From an uncultured Eubacteriales bacterium (lineage in GTDB: Bacteria > Bacillota > Clostridia > Oscillospirales > Acutalibacteraceae): a DNA stretch of 64,000 nucleotides. Shown in pieces: positions 43,541 through 50,596 of this stretch. The DNA lies in the NCBI GenBank assembly GCA_910584745.1, contig CAJUDG010000006.1, positions 165,989 through 229,988 on the forward strand, given 5' to 3'. Position 1 is the stretch's first letter. Every line of letters begins with the position of its first letter. The translations under genes were made by a program, and so were the position numbers. Under the pieces are notes generated by a model. That model was given only the letters and a program-made list of their open reading frames with translations, made no database searches and was not told the origin of the DNA.

Positions 43541-45563
43541 CAGAAACGATATCGATTCCATCCTGGACTCCATGTTCCGGGGGGGCGTGCTCAACGTAAA
43601 GAGCCCGGCGGCAAAGGAGGCCGAGAAGTCCCTGGAGGCCGTGCAAAAGGCACAGCGGGACATGAGCCAGTCGCTGCAGGAGAGCATCGAGCGCATGACA
43701 AGGGAGGCCCAGGCCGACATGGACGAGCTTCAAAAGCGGCTGGAGAGCGACGGGGTAGTATTCCAAACCTCCGGCAACTCCGGCAGCGCCGGAGACCTGG
43801 ACGCCGCCTTTGAGACCGCTAAAAACGAGACCCTTACAAGGGTGCTGGGCCAGGAGGAGTTTGTAAAGGGCCTGCTGCTTGCCTTTAAGCGGCCGTTTGT
43901 GGCCGGGTCCCCGGATCATCTGCCCCTTTGCCGGGCGGCGCTTTTGGGCGGGGAGGGCACGGGGCGGCGCAGCGCCGTTGAGGCCATGACCGCCTCTCTG
44001 GGACGGCTGGGGGTCTTGAAGACGCCCAAGACCTCCCATATAGACCTTGCAGCATATAGCGTCCCCGGCTCTGAGAAGCTGCTTATACAGGACCTGTTCA
44101 CGGCCCTTAAGGGCGGCGCGGCCTCCTTTGTGTTCGTAAACTATCAGAGGTGCCACCCCTCGGTGCTGCCCCTGGTCTTCTCGGCCTTTACCACCGGCAG
44201 CGTGCCGCTGCCCGGGCGCTATGCCGAGCAGAAGGGGCTGCTTATAGACGTGGGCACGGCCCTGGCCCCCGGGGCGGTGTCGGAGCTGCGCCTTGGGGGG
44301 AAATACCTGTTCCTGCTGGCGGGCCCGGACCCCATAAAGCTCAGCGGAGCCTTTGGCAGCGTATTCATGGCGGGGCTGGACGACGTGCTGTCCACCGGGG
44401 AGTTCTCTAAGGAGAGCCTTTTGGAGATAGCAAAGCTGCGCCTTGAGGAGCTGAAAGAACGCGCTGGAAAGCAGCTATCCTTTACACTCAGCTACGGCGG
44501 GCCCGAGGCTGAAGCCCTTGCCGCCCAGTACAGCAGGGAGCGGGGCGCGGCCGCCATAGGCGGCGCCACTGATGGGCTCTATAAGGCCATGAGCGAGGAG
44601 AAGCTGAGAAGGTCCCTGGGGCCCGTGCAGGCCGCTTTAAGGGCCGGGGACGGCGGGCTATATGTGGAATATGAGGGCGGCAGGATAAGCCCACGGAGCC
44701 CCGCCGAGGCCCAGAGCGCCGCGGAGCTGGCGGCGGTGAAGGAGGAGCTGTCCGATATAACCGGCCTTGAGAGCGTGAAGGAGTATGTGCTGTCCCTTGA
44801 GGACAACTTCCGTATGCAGCGCCTGAGAAGGGAGCGGGGCCTTAAGGCCGAGGTCCCAAGTATGCACATGATATTCACCGGCAACCCCGGCACCGGCAAG
44901 ACCACCGTGGCAAGGATAGTGGCAAGGTATCTTAAGGCCATGGGGGCCCTCTCTGGGGGGCAGCTGGTGGAGGTCACCAGGGCGGACCTTGTGGGGCAGT
45001 ATGTGGGCCATACAGCGCCCCTGACCCAGAAGGCCATACAGTCCGCGATGGGCGGGGTGCTCTTTATCGACGAGGCCTACTCCCTCTATAGGGGCCGGGA
45101 CGACAGCTTCGGGCTGGAGGCCATAGACGCGCTGGTAAAGGGCATGGAGGACCATAGGGATGAGCTTGTGGTGATACTGGCCGGGTACTCCCGGGAGATG
45201 GAGGAGTTTTTGACGGCAAACTCCGGCCTTCGGTCACGGTTCCCCAATATCATCGAGTTTCCGGACTATACGCCGGAGGAGCTGTGGGATATCACCGTAA
45301 GCATCGCCTCGGGCATGGGATACAGGCTGGACGAGAGCTGCAAGCGGCCCCTTATAAAGTATTACACCCACCAGCAGATAAGCGGCGACCCCAGGGTCAA
45401 CGGCAACGGCCGCATGGCCCGCAACCGGGTGGAGGCGGCGGTCATCGCCTGCTCACGCCGGAACATGAAGGCCCAGGACGCCGACCGGGACCTGGAGCTG
45501 CTGCTGCCGGAGGACTTCGGCCTTGAGAAGGCCCCGGAGCCGGACCTATGGGAGGGCATGTGA
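43530..45563 (+). CDS. Two-module AAA+ protein: degenerate N-module plus CbbX/SpoVK-type C-module
   Basis: A 677-residue protein. Residues about 1-85 are a charged coiled coil. Residues about 95-360 look like a ClpB/torsin-type AAA+ module, but Walker A is GGEGTGRRSA without lysine and Walker B is FVFVNYQRCHP without DE, so it should not hydrolyse ATP. The second module (about 400-670) is intact: GNPGTGKTT near 450, LFIDEAYSL near 510, LRSRFPNIIEF with an arginine finger, matching CbbX/SpoVK. AAAGGAG precedes ATG 43530 within the end of aroD. Its stop overlaps the next start (TGATG). Its substrate is unknown; SpoVK homologues are sporulation-linked. Confidence 0.82.
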   Translation: MMNDRNDIDSILDSMFRGGVLNVKSPAAKEAEKSLEAVQKAQRDMSQSLQESIERMTREAQADMDELQKRLESDGVVFQTSGNSGSAGDLDAAFETAKNETLTRVLGQEEFVKGLLLAFKRPFVAGSPDHLPLCRAALLGGEGTGRRSAVEAMTASLGRLGVLKTPKTSHIDLAAYSVPGSEKLLIQDLFTALKGGAASFVFVNYQRCHPSVLPLVFSAFTTGSVPLPGRYAEQKGLLIDVGTALAPGAVSELRLGGKYLFLLAGPDPIKLSGAFGSVFMAGLDDVLSTGEFSKESLLEIAKLRLEELKERAGKQLSFTLSYGGPEAEALAAQYSRERGAAAIGGATDGLYKAMSEEKLRRSLGPVQAALRAGDGGLYVEYEGGRISPRSPAEAQSAAELAAVKEELSDITGLESVKEYVLSLEDNFRMQRLRRERGLKAEVPSMHMIFTGNPGTGKTTVARIVARYLKAMGALSGGQLVEVTRADLVGQYVGHTAPLTQKAIQSAMGGVLFIDEAYSLYRGRDDSFGLEAIDALVKGMEDHRDELVVILAGYSREMEEFLTANSGLRSRFPNIIEFPDYTPEELWDITVSIASGMGYRLDESCKRPLIKYYTHQQISGDPRVNGNGRMARNRVEAAVIACSRRNMKAQDADRDLELLLPEDFGLEKAPEPDLWEGM

Positions 45564-46450
45564 TGAAAAGAGTTATCGCACTGGCTTTATGTTTAGTCCT
45601 GGCCCTGGCGGCCTGCACGGGAAACTCCGAGCCCCATGTTGAGGGCTCCGCCGTGCTCAATATTGAGGACTTCCGGGTGGTATGCCTTTACGGCTCCTAT
45701 ACCGAGGCATGGCTGCTGGCCGGGGGCTCACTTGTGGGGGTCACCGAGGATGCGGTAAAGGAGCGGGGGCTTGACGTTGGAGATGCGGAGGTTATAGGCA
45801 CCGTGAAGGAGCCAAATGCCGAGGCCATTATCGCCCTTGAGCCTGACCTGGTGATATTCTCAGAGGATATCGCCGCGCAGGTTGACATGGTGGACGTGCT
45901 TACAAACGCGGGCATTGCAGTCAGCGGGTATAGGGTGGACACCTTCGCGGACTACTCAGAGATGATGAGGGAGTTCTGCGAGATGAACGGGCATAAGGAG
46001 CTCCTTGAGGAGTATGTGGACAAGCCCGCAGAGCAGATAGAGTCCGCAAAGGGGCAGTACGGCTTTAAGGAGGACGGGCCCAGGGTGCTGCTGATACGGG
46101 CCTTCTCCAGCGGGATAAAGGCCAAGACCGACGACGAGCTGGCCGGGGCCATTATGAAGGACCTGGGCTGCCATAATATCGCCGACGACCACCCCTCCAT
46201 GCTGGAGGACCTGAGTTTGGAGGAAGTGATAAGCGCCGACCCGGACTATATCTTCGTCACCACCATGGGGGATGAGGGCGCGGCACTCTCCTATCTTGAC
46301 GGCATGATAGAGGCGAACCCCGCCTGGGAGGGCCTTGCCGCCATAAAGTCCGGCCGCTTTCATGTGCTGCCCAAGGACCTGTTCCACTATAAGCCCAACC
46401 ACCGCTGGGGGGAGAGCTATGAGTATCTGGGGAAGCTCCTTGCGGAGTGA
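45563..46450 (+). CDS. ABC transporter substrate-binding lipoprotein, FecB/BtuF type
   Basis: A 295-residue lipoprotein: signal peptide KRVIALALCLVLALAAC with the lipobox cysteine at about 17. The periplasmic-binding fold of class III follows: VVCLYGSYTEAWLLAGGSLVGVTEDA, PNAEAIIALEPDLVIFSEDI, and LEEVISADPDYIFVTTMGDE. These receptors bind ferric siderophore, haem or corrinoid. Its start overlaps the AAA gene stop, and permease and ATPase genes follow, making a complete importer. Substrate is not decided by sequence; no Fur box or cobalamin riboswitch is seen. Confidence 0.9.
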   Translation: MKRVIALALCLVLALAACTGNSEPHVEGSAVLNIEDFRVVCLYGSYTEAWLLAGGSLVGVTEDAVKERGLDVGDAEVIGTVKEPNAEAIIALEPDLVIFSEDIAAQVDMVDVLTNAGIAVSGYRVDTFADYSEMMREFCEMNGHKELLEEYVDKPAEQIESAKGQYGFKEDGPRVLLIRAFSSGIKAKTDDELAGAIMKDLGCHNIADDHPSMLEDLSLEEVISADPDYIFVTTMGDEGAALSYLDGMIEANPAWEGLAAIKSGRFHVLPKDLFHYKPNHRWGESYEYLGKLLAE

Positions 46451-47459
46451 AAACGAGCGTAAAAAATCCGGGCTGCCCGGGGGCGTGAAGCTTGCCCTGC
46501 TGGCAGTCCTTACGCTGTCATGCGCCGTTTTGGGTCTATGCCTTGGCTCCACCGTGATAGACCTGCCCGCCGCCCTCGCAGGGGTCATTTCCGGGGACCT
46601 CTCTCCGGCGGGCAGCCGCATACTCCTCTATGTGCGCCTGCCAAGGGTGCTTGCGGCCATGCTGGCGGGCTCGGCCCTATCTGTCAGCGGTATGCTCATA
46701 CAGGCCGTGCTCTCCAATCCCCTGGCCGCCCCCAACGTCATAGGGGTAAACGCCGGGGCGGGGTTCTTCACCTTCCTCAGTATGGCCCTGCTGCCAGGGG
46801 TCCGGGGCGCGGCCCAGCTGGGGGCGTTCCTGGGGGCCTTATCCGCCGTGCTGCTGGTGCTGGCCGTGTCCGCAGGGGCGGGCAGGCTGACCATCATACT
46901 CAGCGGCGTGGCCGTCAGCAGCATATTCACGGCGGGCATAAACACCGTAAAGACCTTCTGTCCCGACACCCTCTATAACGGCAGCGCCTTTCTTATCGGG
47001 GGCTTCTCCGGCGTGTCCCTTCAGGACCTCTCCCCCGCCTGGGCCATGATACTGCCCGCCCTGGCGCTGGCGTGGGGGCTCTCCCGGCAGGCGGACCTTT
47101 TGGGGCTGGGCGAGGCCCCGGCCAGGAGCCTTGGCCTTAATGTGAAGCTGACGCGGTTTGTCCTGATAATCCTGTCCTGCGTGCTGGCAGGGTGCGCGGT
47201 CAGCTTCTCCGGGCTTTTGAGCTTTGTGGGTCTGCTGGCCCCGCATATGGTGCGCAAAATATTCGGCGAGGCCAAAACCTCCCACCGGCTGCTGATACCC
47301 GCCGCCGCCCTCTTGGGGGCGGGCTTTGTCACCCTCTGCGACCTGTTGAGCCGGACGCTGTTCGCCCCATATGAGCTGCCCGTGGGAATACTTCTGAGCT
47401 TTGTGGGCGGGCCGTTCTTCCTCTCGCTCCTCATCAGGGAAAGGCGGCGGAGTTTATGA
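46419..47459 (+). CDS. FecCD-family ABC transporter permease
   Basis: A 346-residue permease with about nine to ten membrane helices. RLPRVLAAMLAGSALSVSGMLIQAVLSNPLAAPNVIGVNAGAG is the FecCD/BtuC signature, and LSFVGLLAPHMVRKIFG near the C-terminus is the ATPase-coupling segment. ATG 46419, behind GGGGGGAG inside the end of the binding-protein gene, is the likely start; a TTG at 46440 is possible. It imports iron-chelate or corrinoid with the ATPase encoded next, whose start overlaps its stop by four bases. Confidence 0.93.
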   Translation: MSIWGSSLRSENERKKSGLPGGVKLALLAVLTLSCAVLGLCLGSTVIDLPAALAGVISGDLSPAGSRILLYVRLPRVLAAMLAGSALSVSGMLIQAVLSNPLAAPNVIGVNAGAGFFTFLSMALLPGVRGAAQLGAFLGALSAVLLVLAVSAGAGRLTIILSGVAVSSIFTAGINTVKTFCPDTLYNGSAFLIGGFSGVSLQDLSPAWAMILPALALAWGLSRQADLLGLGEAPARSLGLNVKLTRFVLIILSCVLAGCAVSFSGLLSFVGLLAPHMVRKIFGEAKTSHRLLIPAAALLGAGFVTLCDLLSRTLFAPYELPVGILLSFVGGPFFLSLLIRERRRSL

Positions 47460-48190
47460 TACGCTTTGACAATGTGGCCGCGGGCTATCCGGGCCGGGAG
47501 GTGTTTTCCGATGTGTCATTTACCGTGCCCCGGGGGAAAATAACCGCGCTCATAGGCCCAAACGGCTGCGGCAAGACCACCTTGTTACAGACGGCCTGCG
47601 GGCTTATAAGGCCCTTGGCGGGGGAGGTGCTTCTTGACGGGAGGGCCATAGGCTCATATAAGCGCAGGGAGCTTGCAAGGCTTATGTCCCTGCTGCCCCA
47701 GTCCAGAGAGGTCCCCAGCCTGACGGTGGAGCGGCTTACGGCCTTTGGGCGATATCCCCACGGCGATATGCGAAACGCAAAAGAGCAGGTGGAGGGGGCT
47801 TTGCGCCGGGCGGGGGCCTGGGAGCTGCGGCATAGGGAGCTCAGAGAGCTATCCGGCGGCGAGCGTCAGCGGGCCTATATCGCCATGGCACTTTGTCAGG
47901 ACAGCGAGGTTTTGCTGCTGGACGAGCCCACCACCTATCTGGATATTGGCCAGAAGAACCAGGTGATGGAGCTGATACGGAGCCTTAACGCCCAGGGCAG
48001 GACGGTCTTGGCCGTGCTCCACGACCTGCCGCTGGCCTTTATGTACAGCGACTATGTGGCCCTTATGGACGGCGGCAGGCTCAAGGCCTTCGGCACGCCG
48101 GACGAGACCCGCGAGGCCGCCGCAAAGACCTTTGGCGTGAAGCAGGCCCTTGTGACTCTGGAGGGCCGGGAGCAGATAATATTCTACTGA
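47456..48190 (+). CDS. FecE/BtuD-type ABC transporter ATPase
   Basis: A 244-residue ABC ATPase. Walker A is GPNGCGKTT near 36, Q-loop LLPQSREV, signature LSGGERQRAY, Walker B LLLDEPTTYLD, switch histidine in VLHDLPLAF. It energises the FecCD-type permease. The start overlaps the permease stop (ATGA). The 3' end overlaps the convergent trmO gene by seven bases, so no separate terminator is available between them. Confidence 0.95.
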   Translation: MIRFDNVAAGYPGREVFSDVSFTVPRGKITALIGPNGCGKTTLLQTACGLIRPLAGEVLLDGRAIGSYKRRELARLMSLLPQSREVPSLTVERLTAFGRYPHGDMRNAKEQVEGALRRAGAWELRHRELRELSGGERQRAYIAMALCQDSEVLLLDEPTTYLDIGQKNQVMELIRSLNAQGRTVLAVLHDLPLAFMYSDYVALMDGGRLKAFGTPDETREAAAKTFGVKQALVTLEGREQIIFY

Positions 48191-48858
48191 CCTATATCCA
48201 CCACTTTTACCCGGCCGTCCCCCACCGTGAATTTCACCTGGATCCCCGCGAATCCCATGCCGTAGACCCGCTGTGGGTCCCTGTGGTAGTGGGGGCGGGG
48301 GTCCGCCGCTAATACGGCCAAAAGCGCCTCCCTTGCCCCGGCGGGCACCTTATCCAAGAGCTCCGGCGGGCAGTCCACCGGAAGGGGCTCCCAGGGGGCT
48401 TCGTCCGTGAACCCGCCCCGGGCCCCCTCTATACGGTCGGCCCCCGGCAGGTAGGGCTTTACGTCAAAGATGGGCGTGCCGTCCACCATATCCGCGCCCT
48501 TTATCACCAGCACCGGCCCCTCTGGGTCCTCATAGTCCACCCCGCAGAGCTCCACGCAGGACAGCCCAAGGGAGTTGGGCCGAAAGGGCGAGCGGCTTGC
48601 GAACACCCCCACCCTTTGGTTGCCCCCAAGCCGCGGGGGCCGCACCGTAGGCGCCCACTTGCCGTCCGGGTTATGTGAAAACTGCCAGATGAGCCAGAGG
48701 TGGGAGAACCCATCTATCCCCCGGAACGCCTCCCGGGCCCGGTACTCCGGCCCGAACACCACCCGGCCCCGGAGCTCCCGCACAACGCCGCTCTGGCGGG
48801 GCACGCCGAACTTTTCGGGGAAGTCGGTCCTTATATGGGCTATGGGGCGTATTTCCAT
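48184..48858 (-). CDS. trmO: tRNA (N6-threonylcarbamoyladenosine(37)-N6)-methyltransferase TrmO
   Basis: A 224-residue TsaA/TrmO protein: IRTDFPEKFGVPRQSG, IDGFSHLWLIWQF, NQRVGVFASRSPFRPNSLGLS, LVIKGADMVDGTPIFDVKPYLP, the beta-barrel SAM-binding signature of the family. It methylates t6A37 of some tRNAs that read ACY threonine codons. It follows the small regulator at 48865-49068 by six bases and its ribosome-binding site GAGGAG lies in that gene's end, so it is probably the last gene of the 49307-to-48184 transcript. Confidence 0.92.
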   Translation of the reverse strand: MEIRPIAHIRTDFPEKFGVPRQSGVVRELRGRVVFGPEYRAREAFRGIDGFSHLWLIWQFSHNPDGKWAPTVRPPRLGGNQRVGVFASRSPFRPNSLGLSCVELCGVDYEDPEGPVLVIKGADMVDGTPIFDVKPYLPGADRIEGARGGFTDEAPWEPLPVDCPPELLDKVPAGAREALLAVLAADPRPHYHRDPQRVYGMGFAGIQVKFTVGDGRVKVVDIGQ

Positions 48859-48864
48859 TTGGGG

Positions 48865-49068
48865 TCACTCCTCGTCAACGTATTCCGCGACCCCATTAAG
48901 GCCGCAGCCAAGAATTTTACAGAGCCTGTCCAGCGTGTGGGTTGAGACAGGCATATCCTTTTGCAGCCGCTGGACTGTGGCGTGGCTCATGCCGCACTTA
49001 AAGCGCAGGGTGTACGTTGTCACGCCTTTTTCGGCCATGGTTTTCCATAACGGCGCATAGCGTATCAT
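48865..49068 (-). CDS. Small Xre/Cro-type HTH regulator (YozG-like)
   Basis: A 67-residue single-domain helix-turn-helix protein. The HTH is TYTLRFKCGMSHATVQRLQKD, followed by TLDRLCKILGCGLNGVAEYVDEE, the pattern of short YozG/Cro-like regulators. It overlaps the preceding regulator by four bases and is followed by trmO after six bases. It has no sensor domain. DNA target unknown. Confidence 0.85.
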   Translation of the reverse strand: MIRYAPLWKTMAEKGVTTYTLRFKCGMSHATVQRLQKDMPVSTHTLDRLCKILGCGLNGVAEYVDEE

Positions 49069-49307
49069 CTGATCTCCTGCTCCAGCTCTTCAAATACCGG
49101 GGCTGAGAAGAATTCGGCCAGGGTAATATCCAGGCCGTCGCAGAGCTTTTTTATCACGTCTATATGCAGCTTTCTGCGCTCGGGCTTCATCATGCAGTAA
49201 ACCGTGGTGGGCGGAACGCCCGAGATATTGGCCAACTCATTATAGCATATTCCCCGCTGTCTGCATAGCTCGTCGAAATGTTTTGCCACCGCGTCTTTGA
49301 CGTACAT
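49065..49307 (-). CDS. Xre-type HTH regulator, paralogue 1 of 3
   Basis: An 80-residue HTH protein: ICYNELANISGVPPTTVYCMM is the DNA-binding helix-turn-helix, and IKKLCDGLDITLAEFFSAPVFEELEQEIR is the C-terminal half. The C-terminal half is nearly the same as in the proteins at 49409-49651 and 49791-50033, showing tandem duplication. GAGGTG precedes the ATG. A 34-base inverted repeat lies just upstream. Likely a local autoregulator. Confidence 0.88.
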   Translation of the reverse strand: MYVKDAVAKHFDELCRQRGICYNELANISGVPPTTVYCMMKPERRKLHIDVIKKLCDGLDITLAEFFSAPVFEELEQEIR

Positions 49308-49335
49308 AAAATCACCTCAAAGACAGTGTAGCCAA

Positions 49336-49369
49336 ATTTACGCACGTGCATTTAGGCACTTGCGTAAAT
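49336..49369. promoter_or_regulatory. Operator-like inverted repeat
   Basis: ATTTACGCACGTGC - six bases - GCACTTGCGTAAAT: 13 of 14 positions pair. It lies 29 bases upstream of the regulator at 49307 and overlaps the -35 of a plus-strand promoter. Confidence 0.7.
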
Positions 49370-49388
49370 CAAAGGTATATGGTATAAT
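49360..49388 (+). promoter_or_regulatory. Plus-strand promoter antisense to an Xre gene
   Basis: TTGCGT, 17 bases, TATAAT. Transcription would run into the gene at 49409-49651 in antisense direction; no convincing plus-strand coding region follows. Confidence 0.5.
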
Positions 49389-49408
49389 CCGCTTATGACC
49401 GGGAAATA

Positions 49409-49651
49409 TTATCGTACCTCCTGCTCAAGCCTGTCAAACTCCGGGGTCGAGAAAAATTCCCCAAGGGTGATGTCCAGGCCGTCGCAGAGCTTCTTTATAG
49501 TCGACACCGTTGTGGTGTTGTTTTTCCTGTTGATGATGTTGTTCACCGTGGACTGGGTCACGCCGCTCATGTTGCACAGCTTGTTGACAGAGATCCCCCT
49601 CTGCTGGCACAATGTCAGTATCCTGTCCGTTATGGCTTCCTTAAGTTCCAT
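49409..49651 (-). CDS. Xre-type HTH regulator, paralogue 2 of 3
   Basis: An 80-residue HTH protein: ISVNKLCNMSGVTQSTVNNII is the helix-turn-helix, followed by STIKKLCDGLDITLGEFFST. Start ATG 49651 has GAGGTG eight bases upstream; the longer in-frame ATG has no site. Same length and C-terminus as its neighbours on both sides. No clear promoter for it was found on the minus strand. Confidence 0.87.
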   Translation of the reverse strand: MELKEAITDRILTLCQQRGISVNKLCNMSGVTQSTVNNIINRKNNTTTVSTIKKLCDGLDITLGEFFSTPEFDRLEQEVR

Positions 49652-49695
49652 TTCGATCACCTCGATCCTGCAAAAATGAGGATAAAAGAAATGGG

Positions 49696-49725
49696 TTGAC
49701 AAAGCTAACCCTAAAGGGTTAAAAT
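49696..49725 (+). promoter_or_regulatory. Plus-strand promoter containing an operator-like palindrome
   Basis: TTGACA, 18 bases, TAAAAT. The spacer holds AACCCTAAAGGGTT. Transcription would run antisense across the gene at 49791-50033. Confidence 0.5.
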
Positions 49726-49739
49726 AACCATAAAGGGTT
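49707..49739. promoter_or_regulatory. Paired 14-base operator-like sites
   Basis: AACCCTAAAGGGTT (49707-49720) and AACCATAAAGGGTT (49726-49739), centres 19 bases apart, a spacing close to two helical turns. Each is an inverted repeat around AA. Likely sites of one of the adjacent Xre proteins. Confidence 0.65.
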
Positions 49740-49790
49740 AATTTATGCTATGTTAAGACAGCTTAAGCGCGTTTCTGTCCGGGCTCCTCC

Positions 49791-50033
49791 CTATTTGATT
49801 TCCCGCTCTGACTGTTCAAACTCCGGGGCGGAGAAAAATTCCCCAAGGGTTATGCCTAAACCATCGCACAGCTTTTTGACGGTAGCAATATCAGGGTTTC
49901 TGCTCTTTCCGTTGAGAATGCCTTCAACAGTGCTTCGCGGCACGGCGGCAATACTGCTCAGCCGGTTGGGGACAATGCCCCGCTCTTTGCATAGCTGGTA
50001 GATCCTTTCGGCAATCGTCCCTCGTGTGTCCAT
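49791..50033 (-). CDS. Xre-type HTH regulator, paralogue 3 of 3
   Basis: An 80-residue HTH protein: IVPNRLSSIAAVPRSTVEGIL is the helix-turn-helix, and VKKLCDGLGITLGEFFSAPEF the shared C-terminal half. GAGGAGG lies upstream of ATG 50033. It is divergent from the larger regulator at 50145, and their promoters overlap at the -35 elements. Confidence 0.88.
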   Translation of the reverse strand: MDTRGTIAERIYQLCKERGIVPNRLSSIAAVPRSTVEGILNGKSRNPDIATVKKLCDGLGITLGEFFSAPEFEQSEREIK

Positions 50034-50064
50034 GGCAATGTCCTCCTCGGTAATGTGTAATTAT

Positions 50065-50094
50065 ATTATAAGCCTTTCAGAGGATCTTTGTCAG
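50065..50094 (-). promoter_or_regulatory. Sigma-A-type promoter for the regulator at 50033
   Basis: On the minus strand CTGACA, 18 bases, TATAAT, about 32 bases before the start codon; its -35 overlaps that of the divergent promoter. Confidence 0.65.
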
Positions 50095-50117
50095 TGATAT
50101 GTCACTAACTGTATGAT
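50088..50117 (+). promoter_or_regulatory. Sigma-A-type promoter for the regulator at 50145, with operator
   Basis: TTGTCA, 18 bases, TATGAT. The palindrome AGTGATATGTCACT (50093-50106) occupies the spacer, and a further half-site TGACATAT lies at 50123-50130, so autoregulation is likely. Confidence 0.6.
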
Positions 50118-50144
50118 GATTTTGACATATAAGGAGGAAAGAGC

Positions 50145-50483
50145 ATGACTGAATACAAAAAATTCCTGGCCGGCAACCTGCGGAACCTGCGCATTGCCTG
50201 CGGCTATACCCAGAACACCGTAGCCGCCGCCCTGGGGGTGGCCCGGCCCACCTACTCCTATTATGAGAGCGGCCAGACCTCCCCTGACATCGAGACGCTG
50301 GCAAAGCTTGCGGATATATACGGCGTGTCCTTCACACAGCTGGTGCTGCCCGAGGAGCAGCCTAGTGTAAAGCCCGGCGGCATACGGGCAAAGAACCGCC
50401 CCGCCGCCGACCCCCAGACCATCGGCGACCTGACCGAGGAGGAAAAGCTGCTGATAGCCCGGTTGCGCAGCGGAGAAGAGTGA
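50145..50483 (+). CDS. Xre-family transcriptional regulator
   Basis: A 112-residue regulator. Residues about 5-62 form the HTH domain (NLRNLRIACGYTQNTVAAALGVARPTYSYYESGQTSPDIETLAKLADIYGV), the classic lambda-repressor-like pattern. The C-terminal 50 residues are a short Pro-rich linker and a helix (DLTEEEKLLIARLRSGEE) that may dimerise. AAGGAGG precedes the ATG. It is divergent from the small Xre gene and ends before a strong terminator, so it is not co-transcribed with the polymerase gene downstream. Confidence 0.92.
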   Translation: MTEYKKFLAGNLRNLRIACGYTQNTVAAALGVARPTYSYYESGQTSPDIETLAKLADIYGVSFTQLVLPEEQPSVKPGGIRAKNRPAADPQTIGDLTEEEKLLIARLRSGEE

Positions 50484-50500
50484 CCCGCCAGAAGCGGACC

Positions 50501-50532
50501 GCCCCCTTTTCAGAGGGGGCTTTTATTTTTTT
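50501..50532 (+). terminator. Intrinsic terminator upstream of the SOS cassette
   Basis: GCCCCCT / AGGGGGC arms with a six-base loop, then a T-rich run. It isolates the following LexA-controlled promoter from the regulator gene. Confidence 0.88.
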
Positions 50533-50542
50533 CAAAAACCCC

Positions 50543-50571
50543 TTGACATATGCGAACACATGTTCTATAAT
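50543..50571 (+). promoter_or_regulatory. Sigma-A promoter of the SOS cassette
   Basis: TTGACA, 17 bases, TATAAT: a consensus promoter, 25 bases before the polymerase start codon. Confidence 0.93.
50553..50566. promoter_or_regulatory. LexA (DinR) box
   Basis: CGAACACATGTTCT fits the Gram-positive LexA consensus CGAAC-N4-GTTCG with only the last base changed. It lies exactly between the -35 and -10 of the promoter, so LexA would block RNA polymerase and DNA damage would relieve it. Confidence 0.9.
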
Positions 50572-50596
50572 ATGTATTAGGAAGGAAGGCGGGCCT

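Noticed and set aside
45450..45562. Cobalamin riboswitch or Fur box for the FecBCE importer
   Set aside because: The importer genes overlap the AAA gene with no intergenic space, and no Fur-like 19-base palindrome was seen.
48865..50483. Prophage immunity region
   Set aside because: Several Cro/CI-like genes are present, but there is no integrase, attachment site, or phage structural gene, and the flanks are housekeeping genes.
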